From NCBI GenBank assembly GCA_018715105.1, contig DVMG01000031.1, positions 1-10,142 on the forward strand: a stretch of DNA of 10,142 nt. Reading direction: 5' to 3'. Under the pieces are notes generated by a model. The model was not told the DNA's origin. It searched no databases and saw only the letters and a list, made by a program, of their open reading frames with translations. Each line of letters begins with the position of its first letter. Within the stretch, counting starts at the first letter, position 1. The translations under genes were made by a program, and so were the position numbers. The stretch comes from Candidatus Ventricola intestinavium (GTDB lineage Bacteria > Bacillota > Clostridia > Christensenellales > Aristaeellaceae). Shown here piece by piece: positions 1-6,800 of this stretch.

Positions 1-1093
1 CCTGAAACAGGCCGTGGTGATGCGCATGGCAGCAGCCTTTGGCCTCGTTATACATGCCCACCTGCACATAGCAGCTGGGAGCAATGCGGCGGTATTCCGC
101 AAAGTCATCCCCCAGCATGGTGGGAATCTGAGGCTGAATCTGATCGGGAGAAACGAGTTCGGCGGCGGCCTCGTTGGCCAGGCAGGTCAGACGCTCATCG
201 TTAAAGACCACACCGGCGATTTCGGTGATCTGGATATCGGCTGTGCAGCCGTGCGCGGCGCTCACCTGTGTGATCACACGGCGAAAGTCTTCAAGCAGTT
301 TTTCGCGCACCGCGTCGTCGAAGGAACGCAGCGTCCCCTCCAGCACGGCATCCTGCGCGATGATATTGCAGCGTGTGCCGGCATGGAAAGAACCGACTGT
401 CACCACGACGCTCTGCATCGGGGAAACAAAGCGCGAGACGATGTGCTGGAGAGACTGGACGACGGCTGCGCCGGCTGTGACCGCGTCCACACACTGATCC
501 GGAGCGGCGCCATGCCCGCCCTGACCATGAATCGTCACCCTGAACATGTCCGGAGCGGCGCAGACGCCGCCGGGCGTGGCGTGCAGCGTGCCGGTGGGAT
601 AGGGGCTCCACAGATGCAGGCCGAAAAAGGCCTCCACATCGTCGACAAGCCCGGTGGCGATCACCTCGCGCGCGCCGCCTTCGCATTCCTCCGCAGGCTG
701 AAAGACGATCTTATAGGTGCCGCACAGCTCGCCGCGGTGCGCGTGAAGAAGCCTGGCTGTATAGACGCCGATGGCGGTGTGCGCATCGTGCCCGCAGCCA
801 TGCATCAGCCCCTTATGGATGGATTTGTAGGGGAGATCGGTCAGCTCCTCCATCTGGAGTGCGTCCGTGTCAAAGCGCAGGCCCACCGTCCGGCCCGGAC
901 GCGCGCCGTGCACCACGGCAAGAGTGATGTTATCAGCCGGCGTGAGCAGCTCGATGCCGTCCCGGTTCAGGATCCCGCGCACACGCGCGTGGGTGCGTAT
1001 CTCCTGATGAGGGGGTTCCGGATCGCGATGCAGCTCTTCAAAGAGCGCGCGCATCTGCGCCTCAAGCGCCTTTGCGTCTGAAAGAAAATTCAT
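1..1093 (-). CDS. M20D-family amidohydrolase (peptidase M20/IAA-amino acid hydrolase type), C-terminus cut by window edge
   Basis: A metal-dependent amidohydrolase of the M20D group, whose members cleave N-acyl amino acids or related amides in the cytoplasm; the substrate cannot be read from sequence. Read on the minus strand from ATG at 1093, 364 codons are visible before the window ends; family members are usually about 390 residues, so perhaps 20-30 are missing. Seen: an LHRDPE start region (residues 21-26), the metal-binding HGCGHDAH motif (98-105, with Cys100 and His102), QPAEE (132-136, catalytic and metal Glu), His160 in FGLHLW, GGHGAAP (192-198, lid/dimerisation domain) and a C-terminal His cluster CCHAHHH (354-360) where the last metal ligand normally sits. 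An AAAGGCGG ribosome-binding site lies 8 nt before the ATG. The gene is transcribed away from the rest of the window. The family call is firm and the substrate unknown. Confidence 0.93.
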   Translation of the reverse strand, partial: MNFLSDAKALEAQMRALFEELHRDPEPPHQEIRTHARVRGILNRDGIELLTPADNITLAVVHGARPGRTVGLRFDTDALQMEELTDLPYKSIHKGLMHGCGHDAHTAIGVYTARLLHAHRGELCGTYKIVFQPAEECEGGAREVIATGLVDDVEAFFGLHLWSPYPTGTLHATPGGVCAAPDMFRVTIHGQGGHGAAPDQCVDAVTAGAAVVQSLQHIVSRFVSPMQSVVVTVGSFHAGTRCNIIAQDAVLEGTLRSFDDAVREKLLEDFRRVITQVSAAHGCTADIQITEIAGVVFNDERLTCLANEAAAELVSPDQIQPQIPTMLGDDFAEYRRIAPSCYVQVGMYNEAKGCCHAHHHGLFQ

Positions 1094-1377
1094 GCCAAAT
1101 CCCGCCTTTATCCTCAGATTGCATGCGGATTTCCTCTTTTTTCCCATCCGGTTTTCTCGCCATCCCTCTGTTTTCAAGGGCCTTTCAGGGATGGGGCCGG
1201 GCTTTAACGGTTCGCTGGGAAGCACATGCAGGAAGCCCGGAAAAAGGGAGCGGATACCAGGCGCATCCCATCCGGGCGCTGTCACCTGCTTCGACGCGGA
1301 TTGGAAAAAATCCTTCCTGACACCCGTTTTTGCATGGAAATCCGCCGGGACGGAGGATGTCTTTGAGAGCGGACCGG
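1094..1377. other. Intergenic gap between two minus-strand genes; no gene supported
   Basis: This 284-base stretch has only the ribosome-binding site of the amidohydrolase at its left end (AAAGGCGG on the minus strand, about 1102-1109). Short open frames exist on both strands, but none has a good ribosome-binding site or protein-like composition. I found no convincing promoter for the amidohydrolase; a TTGAAA on the minus strand has no matching -10 at the right distance. A GCCCGG/CCGGGC inverted pair about 30 bases apart and a weak ATCC/GGAT hairpin near 1340-1358 are present, but neither is followed by a U-tract. Confidence 0.5.
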
Positions 1378-1854
1378 CTATTTTACCCGAACGCGGGTGA
1401 TTCCGTCGGTCAGATACATGGCTTCGGGATAGGGATCCAGCGCGTTGAATTCAAAGAACGCTTCCCGTGCGCCGGCATCGGTCATGCCGCGGGCGCCGCA
1501 GACGGCGCGCTCCAGCACACGCCCGTCGCCGTCTGTCAGAAAAGCGCGGCGCGCCCAGCGCGCATTGACTGCGGCAGCGCTCCACAGCTCATCCACATCA
1601 AACAGGCCGGCGGCCATGCGTCTGTCCGCCTCCTTCTGCGCGTGCAGCGCTTCGGGCTTGGGCTGCATGGATACGCAAAGATACAGCCGAACCGGGGAAT
1701 AAATCACGTGCACGCCCGATGCGATGCTCTCGCCCAGGTCGCTGAGCGCGCGCACGGTGGCTGTTCTGTTTCCGGGAATTTCCCTATGCTTGGTTTCCCT
1801 CTTCTGGGCTGTGCCAAACAGGCGGTTCATGGTGAGAGCGGCGAGCATGGACAT
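1378..1854 (-). CDS. Hypothetical 158-residue protein, no recognised family
   Basis: I do not recognise this protein. It reads MSMLAALTMNRLFG at the start and ends with GITRVRVK before a TAG stop. The start at 1854 is chosen because AGGGAGG lies 8 nt upstream; another in-frame ATG at 1881 lies before that site, so it would not use it. There is no strong membrane segment or signal peptide. Residues 1-14 are hydrophobic and residues 45-62 include a beta-like stretch (SGVHVIYSPVRLYLCVSM). The middle is charged and helical (KPEALHAQKEADRRMAAG), and a DGDGR turn sits near 108-112. Composition and ribosome-binding site argue that it is real, and the opposite-strand frame looks like a shadow. It diverges from the DUF3048 gene across the AT-rich region and may share that control region. 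No terminator is visible after it. Confidence 0.6.
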   Translation of the reverse strand: MSMLAALTMNRLFGTAQKRETKHREIPGNRTATVRALSDLGESIASGVHVIYSPVRLYLCVSMQPKPEALHAQKEADRRMAAGLFDVDELWSAAAVNARWARRAFLTDGDGRVLERAVCGARGMTDAGAREAFFEFNALDPYPEAMYLTDGITRVRVK

Positions 1855-1890
1855 CAAGTTTCCCTCCCTGTGCAGAATCATGTCATCGTT

Positions 1891-1910
1891 TTGTTACAGT
1901 TTGTTACGGT
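1891..1910. repeat. Imperfect 10-bp tandem repeat, possible operator
   Basis: TTGTTACAGT at 1891-1900 is followed directly by TTGTTACGGT at 1901-1910, differing at one base. A 10-bp period places both copies on the same helix face, as in some direct-repeat operators. It sits 37 bases upstream of the minus-strand ATG at 1854, inside the probable leader of that gene. The regulatory role is inference; the repeat itself is seen. Confidence 0.5.
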
Positions 1911-1952
1911 CTATGGATGGTTCTATTTAATTAGACGCACAAATCATTTAAT

Positions 1953-1981
1953 TTTTTACATGATTTTGTCATTTTTGTAAA
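1953..1981 (-). promoter_or_regulatory. Candidate sigma-A promoter for the 158-residue protein
   Basis: On the minus strand, TTTACA (1981-1976) and TAAAAA (1958-1953) are separated by exactly 17 bases. The -35 matches 5 of 6 consensus positions and the -10 matches 4 of 6. Transcription would begin near 1946, giving a leader of about 90 nt that includes the TTGTTAC tandem repeat. In such AT-rich DNA chance matches are common, so this is moderate support only. Confidence 0.4.
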
Positions 1982-1983
1982 AA
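1955..1983 (+). promoter_or_regulatory. Candidate sigma-A promoter for the DUF3048 gene
   Basis: On the plus strand TTTACA (1955-1960), a 17-base spacer and TAAAAA (1978-1983) give the same hexamers as the minus-strand promoter on nearly the same bases. Transcription would start near 1990, leaving a leader of about 174 nt before the ATG at 2164. The leader contains a hairpin and repeats described elsewhere. The right arm of an AT palindrome (1984-1991) covers the predicted start site. Confidence 0.4.
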
Positions 1984-1991
1984 TTACAAAA
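1973..1991. repeat. AT-rich palindrome overlapping the promoter pair
   Basis: TTTTGTAA (1973-1980) and TTACAAAA (1984-1991) are perfect reverse complements with a 3-base centre. The palindrome covers the plus-strand -10 and start-site region and the minus-strand -35, so a protein bound here could affect both divergent genes. A second AT palindrome, ATTTTT-G-AAAAAT, lies at 2009-2021. The operator role is inference. Confidence 0.4.
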
Positions 1992-2059
1992 GCAAGCCAT
2001 TTTTCGACATTTTTGAAAAATCATGCAAGAATGTGAGGATTCCTGACGTCTAATGAAAT

Positions 2060-2077
2060 AGGTGGATGGCACCACCT
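2060..2077 (+). promoter_or_regulatory. Leader hairpin upstream of the DUF3048 gene
   Basis: AGGTGG (2060-2065) and CCACCT (2072-2077) form a perfect 6-bp stem around the loop ATGGCA. The loop is fully complementary to TGCCAT at 2109-2114 further down the leader, so a pseudoknot is possible. No U-tract follows, so it is not an intrinsic terminator. It matches no riboswitch class that I recognise. Confidence 0.35.
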
Positions 2078-2125
2078 CTGACGATGTTATCCATGTTACA
2101 CAGGACGATGCCATATTCGGCCAAT

Positions 2126-2151
2126 CATCAACAAAGAGCATCAACAAAGAG
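2126..2151 (+). repeat. Perfect 13-nt tandem duplication next to the ribosome-binding site
   Basis: CATCAACAAAGAG occurs at 2126-2138 and again at 2139-2151 with no gap and no mismatch. The end of the second copy overlaps the GAGGAGGAG Shine-Dalgarno stretch (2149-2157) of the gene starting at 2164. The first copy ends in GAGC and so lacks a full ribosome-binding site. It could be a recent slippage duplication or an unstructured translation enhancer. Confidence 0.7.
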
Positions 2152-2163
2152 GAGGAGAAAAAC

Positions 2164-3582
2164 ATGTTGACGAGAAAATCCCTCAGGTTTCTGGCGGCGG
2201 CCGTGCTTGCGGCGCTGACGGCCGTGCCGGCCGCGGCCGGAGCGGCGGATTACTCTGCCAGCGGGCTGACGGCGAGCGGAACGGCCCAGCAGCTGGGGGC
2301 GCCTGCGTCCTACGGCGGTTCCAGCGTGACCATGGCCATGCCCGGTGAAAATCCCGTCCAGGAGGGAATAAATCCGATCACAGGAGAGGCGTTTTCCGGG
2401 GAATACAAGCCAACGCTGGTGGTCATCGACACCCATGCCCGCGCGCTTCCGCACTGGGGCGTGGCTTCTGCGGATCTGATGTATGAATTCCCCATCCAGG
2501 CGGATGGTTCCACACGCTCCCTGGCTCTGTTCATGAGCGAGTATCCGGAAGCGGCAGGGCCTGTCCGTTCCGCGCGCGTGGTCATGTGCAACCTGCGGGA
2601 GATGTGGGGCGGCACCCTCTGTTTCTACGGCATGCAGGAGGGCCGGGACGGCAACAACGTGCTCAACTGGGTCAAGGCCAACAGCGCGGAGGGGACGCTC
2701 TCTTATCCCTTCTATCTCAACGGCATGACCAAGTATGCCGACTGGTTCCCGCGTTCCAACGAATACGGCCATGTGGCGCCTTATAACGTGCGCATGAATC
2801 TGACAGAGGTTTATAACAATTACAGCCTGACCCCCACGCCGCATCCCTTCCTGTTCACCGATACGGGGCTTGAGCGCGGCGAAGATGTCAACGGCATCGT
2901 CATCAGCTATAAGCAGACGCAGTATGCATACGTGACCGCCTACCAGTACAACGATTTAACAGGGCTTTACGATCGTTACCGCAACGGCGAGCCTTATGTC
3001 GACGCGCTGACGGGCGAGCAGTGTGCGTATGCCAACGTGATCATCCTGCGCACGGATATTTCCTGGGCAAGCGGCAACCCATCCCGCCCCGTGATCCGCC
3101 TGAACGGCGAAGGCGTGTGCGAGATTTTCCAGAATGGCCGGTATATTCGCGGCACATGGGCCCGTGACTGCACGGAAACGGATCATCTGCAAAACCGCAT
3201 GGTGTTCTTTGATGAGAATGGGCAGGAACTGCCCATGAAGGTTGGCAAAACGTTTATTCAGATTGTCGACAATGAGCAGCCTGTCGTGGTGCTGGCGGAC
3301 GGCGCCATCGCCGGCGCCGTGGAGCCGCAGGAGCAGCGCCTGACCATCGGAAGCGGCGTGGCCACCTCCACAGCGGACAGCACCCCGAGGCCGACCCGCA
3401 CCCCGAAAGCAACCAGCACTCCGGAAGCGACCGCGACCCCGGAGCCCACGGCGACGCCCACCGCAGAGCCGGAGCAGACGCCTCCCGCGGAAGGCGGAGA
3501 TCAGACGGGTGACGGAAGCGAGACCGGAGACGGAAGTCAGACCGGGGATGGAGAAGCCACATCCGGCGAGGCGCAGACCTGA
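2164..3582 (+). CDS. Secreted DUF3048-domain protein (YerB-like) with Thr/Pro-rich C-terminal tail
   Basis: A 472-residue exported protein of the DUF3048 family (B. subtilis YerB type), whose biochemical role is unknown. Start ATG at 2164 follows AGGAGG by 8 nt. Residues 1-28 form a signal peptide: MLTRK, a hydrophobic Ala/Leu/Val core, then AAAGAA. There is no lipobox cysteine, so it is probably cut by signal peptidase I rather than lipidated. The N-terminal DUF3048 domain spans roughly 65-230, with KPTLVVIDTHARALPHWG, LMYEFPIQADGSTRSLALF and GPVRSAR. The C-terminal domain spans about 250-376, with YDRYRNGEPYVDALTGEQ, then IFQNGRYIRGTW, then FFDENGQELPMKVGKTFIQIV. Residues 400-440 are Thr/Pro-rich (TPRPTRTPKATSTP style), and 447-464 are three six-residue repeats. 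No LPXTG sorting motif is seen. A rho-independent terminator follows directly. An upstream in-frame ATG at 2062 lacks a ribosome-binding site. Confidence 0.92.
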   Translation: MLTRKSLRFLAAAVLAALTAVPAAAGAADYSASGLTASGTAQQLGAPASYGGSSVTMAMPGENPVQEGINPITGEAFSGEYKPTLVVIDTHARALPHWGVASADLMYEFPIQADGSTRSLALFMSEYPEAAGPVRSARVVMCNLREMWGGTLCFYGMQEGRDGNNVLNWVKANSAEGTLSYPFYLNGMTKYADWFPRSNEYGHVAPYNVRMNLTEVYNNYSLTPTPHPFLFTDTGLERGEDVNGIVISYKQTQYAYVTAYQYNDLTGLYDRYRNGEPYVDALTGEQCAYANVIILRTDISWASGNPSRPVIRLNGEGVCEIFQNGRYIRGTWARDCTETDHLQNRMVFFDENGQELPMKVGKTFIQIVDNEQPVVVLADGAIAGAVEPQEQRLTIGSGVATSTADSTPRPTRTPKATSTPEATATPEPTATPTAEPEQTPPAEGGDQTGDGSETGDGSQTGDGEATSGEAQT

Positions 3583-3584
3583 AT

Positions 3585-3658
3585 GCAAACGTAAACAGGA
3601 GAAGATCGTTTTTCCCCGCGAGGAGAGGAGAGATCTTCTCCTGCTTTTTTGTGTTTGC
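3585..3658 (+). terminator. Rho-independent terminator after the DUF3048 gene
   Basis: CAGGAGAAGATC (3596-3607) and GATCTTCTCCTG (3632-3643) form a perfect 12-bp stem with a 24-nt loop, followed at once by CTTTTTT (3644-3650). An outer GCAAAC/GTTTGC pair (3585-3590 with 3653-3658) could extend the fold after a few unpaired bases. It begins three bases after the TGA stop, so it ends the DUF3048 transcript and separates it from the helicase gene. Confidence 0.88.
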
Positions 3659-3700
3659 GGCCTCCGGCGGAAGGCGGCATTTGTGTTTTTTTCCCGGCAG

Positions 3701-3729
3701 GAATTGAGGGGCGCGCGGAGAATTACAAT
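3701..3729 (+). promoter_or_regulatory. Weak candidate promoter for the SNF2 helicase gene
   Basis: TACAAT (3724-3729) is a good -10 hexamer, matching 5 of 6 positions. GAATTG (3701-3706), 17 bases upstream, is only a poor -35. Because a strong terminator lies just before, the helicase gene needs its own promoter between about 3651 and 3800, and this is the best match I found. A GCCGC/GCGGC hairpin (3757-3772) lies in the resulting leader. Confidence 0.25.
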
Positions 3730-3811
3730 TCAGTTACCCTTTTTGTTCTTCCTGATGCCGCAAAGACGCGGCGGGAAACAGAAAAAATCTTGTCAGAAGC
3801 GGAGAGGTTCT

Positions 3812-6800
3812 GTGTCAGAAGAGTTGGAGAGGCTCCGGCGCATCACACCGGAGGAGGAATATCAGGCAGGGCTTGCGCTCTACCGTGCCGGCGGTGTCCA
3901 TCCCATCGAGGAGGAGAGCGGCATGCTCCGCTTTGCGGTAGACGGGGAGCCGAGGCGTATTGTGCGCGTGGGAACCGGCATAAAGCTCAGCGGTCGCTGC
4001 ACATGCGATTTTTTCTGCAATGTGCACAGGCCCTGCCGCCATCTGGCAGCGGCGATGATGATGGCCATTTCAACCGGGGCGATGGAGGAGATGCGCAGGC
4101 GCCGTGCCAGAGAAAACGCGGGGGCGCTGATGGGGGCGCTGAAAAGCGCGCTGCCTGTGGAGATGCCGATCCGTTTGGAAGTCACACTCCGGCTGCTTGG
4201 CGAGAATGAAAGCGTGCGCGTAAGCCTGCGCGTGGGGCAGGAGCGCCTGTATGTGGTTAAATCCATGGCTCAGTTTTTGCAGGGACTGCAGGAAAAGACG
4301 AGCATGCCCTTTGGCAAGGGATTTGTGCTGGAGCCGGAATGGATGGGCTTTTCAGGCGTGGATGAGAAGATCATCCGGCTTTTGCAGGATGCTGCCTATG
4401 TCAGCCATCTGGAAGGCCGGCTTTTGCAGACCGGGCTGGACGCCAAATACCTGACCCTGCCGGAGCGCTTTGTTCCCAGGCTGATGAATCTGCTCAGGGA
4501 GAAGCCCTTCCGCATCGGTGTGGGGGAAAAGACATACAGCGTATCCGGTGTGTTTGAAGGGCAGGTGGAGCTGCTTTTCGGTGTTTTTGCAAGCGGGCGC
4601 GAGATTGAAGTGCGTGCGCAGATGCCCCGGTCCCTGCGCATGCTGGATGCGGAATGCGCGTTTGTCTTCTGTGAGGGCGATGCGCTGTGCCTGCCTGCCG
4701 CGCAGCGGGACATCGTTCGCGTGCTGCTGCGAACGGGAAACCAGGCGCAGGCGTCGTTCCGCTTTGATGCCCGGCAAAGCCCGCGCGTGATCTCCGAATT
4801 GCTGCCGGCGCTTGAGCAGGCGGGAACGGTGACATTTGACGGGCCGCTGGCCGAGCGGATTGTGCGCCGCCCGCTCCAGGTGCGCGCGTATTTTGACCGT
4901 GAACAGAAGCTGGTTCTCTGCCGGATGGTGTTTCTCTATGGAGAGGAAGAGATTGATCCCTTTTCCCCTGAAGCACCGAAGGATACCGAGCGCCTGCTCA
5001 TGCTGCGCGACGCGGCGGGCGAACACCGGGCGCTTGACCTGCTGGCTGCATCGGGATTCAGCATGCAGAAGGGGCGCGTCGTGCTGAGCGGGCAGGAACC
5101 GGTTTACCGGTTTTTGACGGAAGGCATCTATCAGATGCAGCGCATGGCAGAGGTTTACTGTTCAGAGGATTTCAAGCGCATGGCGCCGCGCAAGCCGCAC
5201 TTCACCGGCACGCTGCGCATGCAGGACGGCGCACTGCGCCTCAAAATGGAGCAGGACGGCGAACCCGCTGAGGAAATCCTGGAGATTCTGCGCGCGCTGC
5301 GTGACCGCAAGCGCTATTTCAGGCTGCGTGACGGCACATTCCTGGATCTCACGGAAATGGACGAGTGGCGCGAGCTGGCCGACGCCGCTGTGGGCGCGCA
5401 GAGCGAATCCGATCCCGACCGGGAAACCTCTTTCGGGCGCGGCATCCTGGAGGTGGCCTCCTACCGCGCCGCCTACATGGTGAGCCTGTTGGAAGGCAGC
5501 AGCCTGCCCGTTGAGGCGGACGACAGCGTCAAGCAGATGGTGGCAAGCCTTGAATCCGACGGCGAACCCTGCCCGGAGCCTCTGGGCAGCATGCTGCGCC
5601 CGTATCAGACAAGAGGATTTATGTGGATGCAGGCGCTGGACCGGCTGCACATGGGCGGCATCCTTGCCGACGACATGGGCCTTGGCAAGACGCTGCAGGT
5701 CATTGCGCTGCTGTCCTGGGTCAAGCACAGCGGGAAGGAGGACCGCGCATCCATTGTGGTGGCGCCCACATCGCTTGTCTATAACTGGATGGCGGAGATT
5801 GCACGGTTTGCGCCGGAATTGCGGGTTGTCGCCGCGGAAGGCGGCCAGGCCCAGCGCGCGCAGACCATCGCCCGGCTCACCGGCCCCGGGAGAGACATCG
5901 ACGTGTATCTGACCAGCTATCCCCTGATTCGGCGGGATATCGGCCAGCTTTCCGGCATTCCGTTTCGCTTTGCGATTCTTGATGAGGCGCAGTATATCAA
6001 AAACGCGATGAGCGTGGGCGCAGCGGCGGTCAAGCAGCTTCGGGCGCAGACGCGCTTTGCTCTGACCGGCACCCCGATGGAAAACCATCCCGGCGAACTT
6101 TGGTCGATCTTTGATTTTGTGCTGCCGGGATACCTGCTTTCCTTTGCGCAGTTCATGCACCGGTTCGGCACGGGCGAGGAGATGGATGTGCTGCGCAGGC
6201 GCATCCGCCCTTTCCTGCTGCGCCGCGTCAAGGGGGATGTGCTGCGTGAACTTCCGGATAAGGTGGAAATCCAGCTGCTTGCGGATATGACCGAGGAGCA
6301 GCACCGCGTCTATCAGGCCAGTCTGCTCAGGCTGCGTCCGCAGGTGGAGAGCATGGGGCAAAACCGTATCGAGATGCTGGCCGCCATCACCGAGCTGCGC
6401 CAGATCTGCGGCCATCCGGCGCTCGTGCTCAACGATTATGCGGCTTCAAGCGGAAAGCTGGATCTGCTGCTTGACATCCTGCCCGGCTCGCTGGAGGCAG
6501 GCCACCGCGCGCTGATCTTTTCCCAGTTCACACGGATGCTGCGCATCATCCGGCGCAGGCTGGAGGCGGTCAGCATTGAATGCCTGTATCTGGATGGCGA
6601 TACCCCATCCAGGCGACGCATGGACATGGTGGAGCAGTTCAACGGCGGCAAGGGGCAGGTCTTCCTGATTTCGCTGAAGGCAGGCGGTTCGGGCCTCAAC
6701 CTGGTGGGCGCGGACACGGTCATTCACTTTGATCCCTGGTGGAATCCCGCGGCGGAGGATCAGGCGACGGATCGCGCGCACCGGATCGGGCAAAAACGGG

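Larger units (their letters stand above)
1923..2061. repeat. 139-bp AT-rich segment bounded by 15-bp inverted repeats (14/15), MITE-like
   Basis: Left arm CTATTTAATTAGACG (1923-1937) and right arm CGTCTAATGAAATAG (2047-2061) are reverse complements except for one base. GGATGG occurs 2 bp outside each arm (1915-1920 and 2064-2069) in direct orientation, as a target duplication might, though the 2-bp offsets weaken this. The interior is AT-rich, contains no ORF and carries promoter-like sequences. This could be a small non-autonomous transposable element (MITE) or a paired binding site for a regulator. The repeat is seen; the mobile origin is inference. Confidence 0.4.
1855..2163. other. AT-rich divergent intergenic region
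   Basis: A 309-base region between the divergent starts of the 158-residue protein (minus) and the DUF3048 gene (plus). The core, roughly 1920-2040, is strikingly AT-rich against GC-rich neighbours. It contains an imperfect 10-bp tandem repeat, candidate promoters on both strands, two AT palindromes, a long-spaced 15-bp inverted repeat, a leader hairpin and a 13-nt tandem duplication next to the ribosome-binding site; each is listed separately. No protein-coding gene is supported here: the frames that cross it begin or end in the flanking genes. Confidence 0.75.

Noticed and set aside
14..1081. 355-residue plus-strand open frame
   Set aside because: It is the shadow of the minus-strand M20D amidohydrolase, whose motifs and ribosome-binding site are clear.
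1330..1980. 216-residue plus-strand frame over the orphan gene
   Set aside because: It lacks a ribosome-binding site, has shadow-like composition, and runs into the AT-rich intergenic region; the minus-strand frame has the better start signal.
3509..3811. Upstream extension of the SNF2 frame into the DUF3048 gene
   Set aside because: It would cross a strong terminator and overlap the DUF3048 coding end in another frame; the GTG at 3812 has a ribosome-binding site and fits the family N-terminus.
5162..6415. 417-residue minus-strand frame
   Set aside because: It lies entirely antisense to the SNF2 ATPase core and has no family motifs; this is typical of long antisense frames in GC-rich genes.
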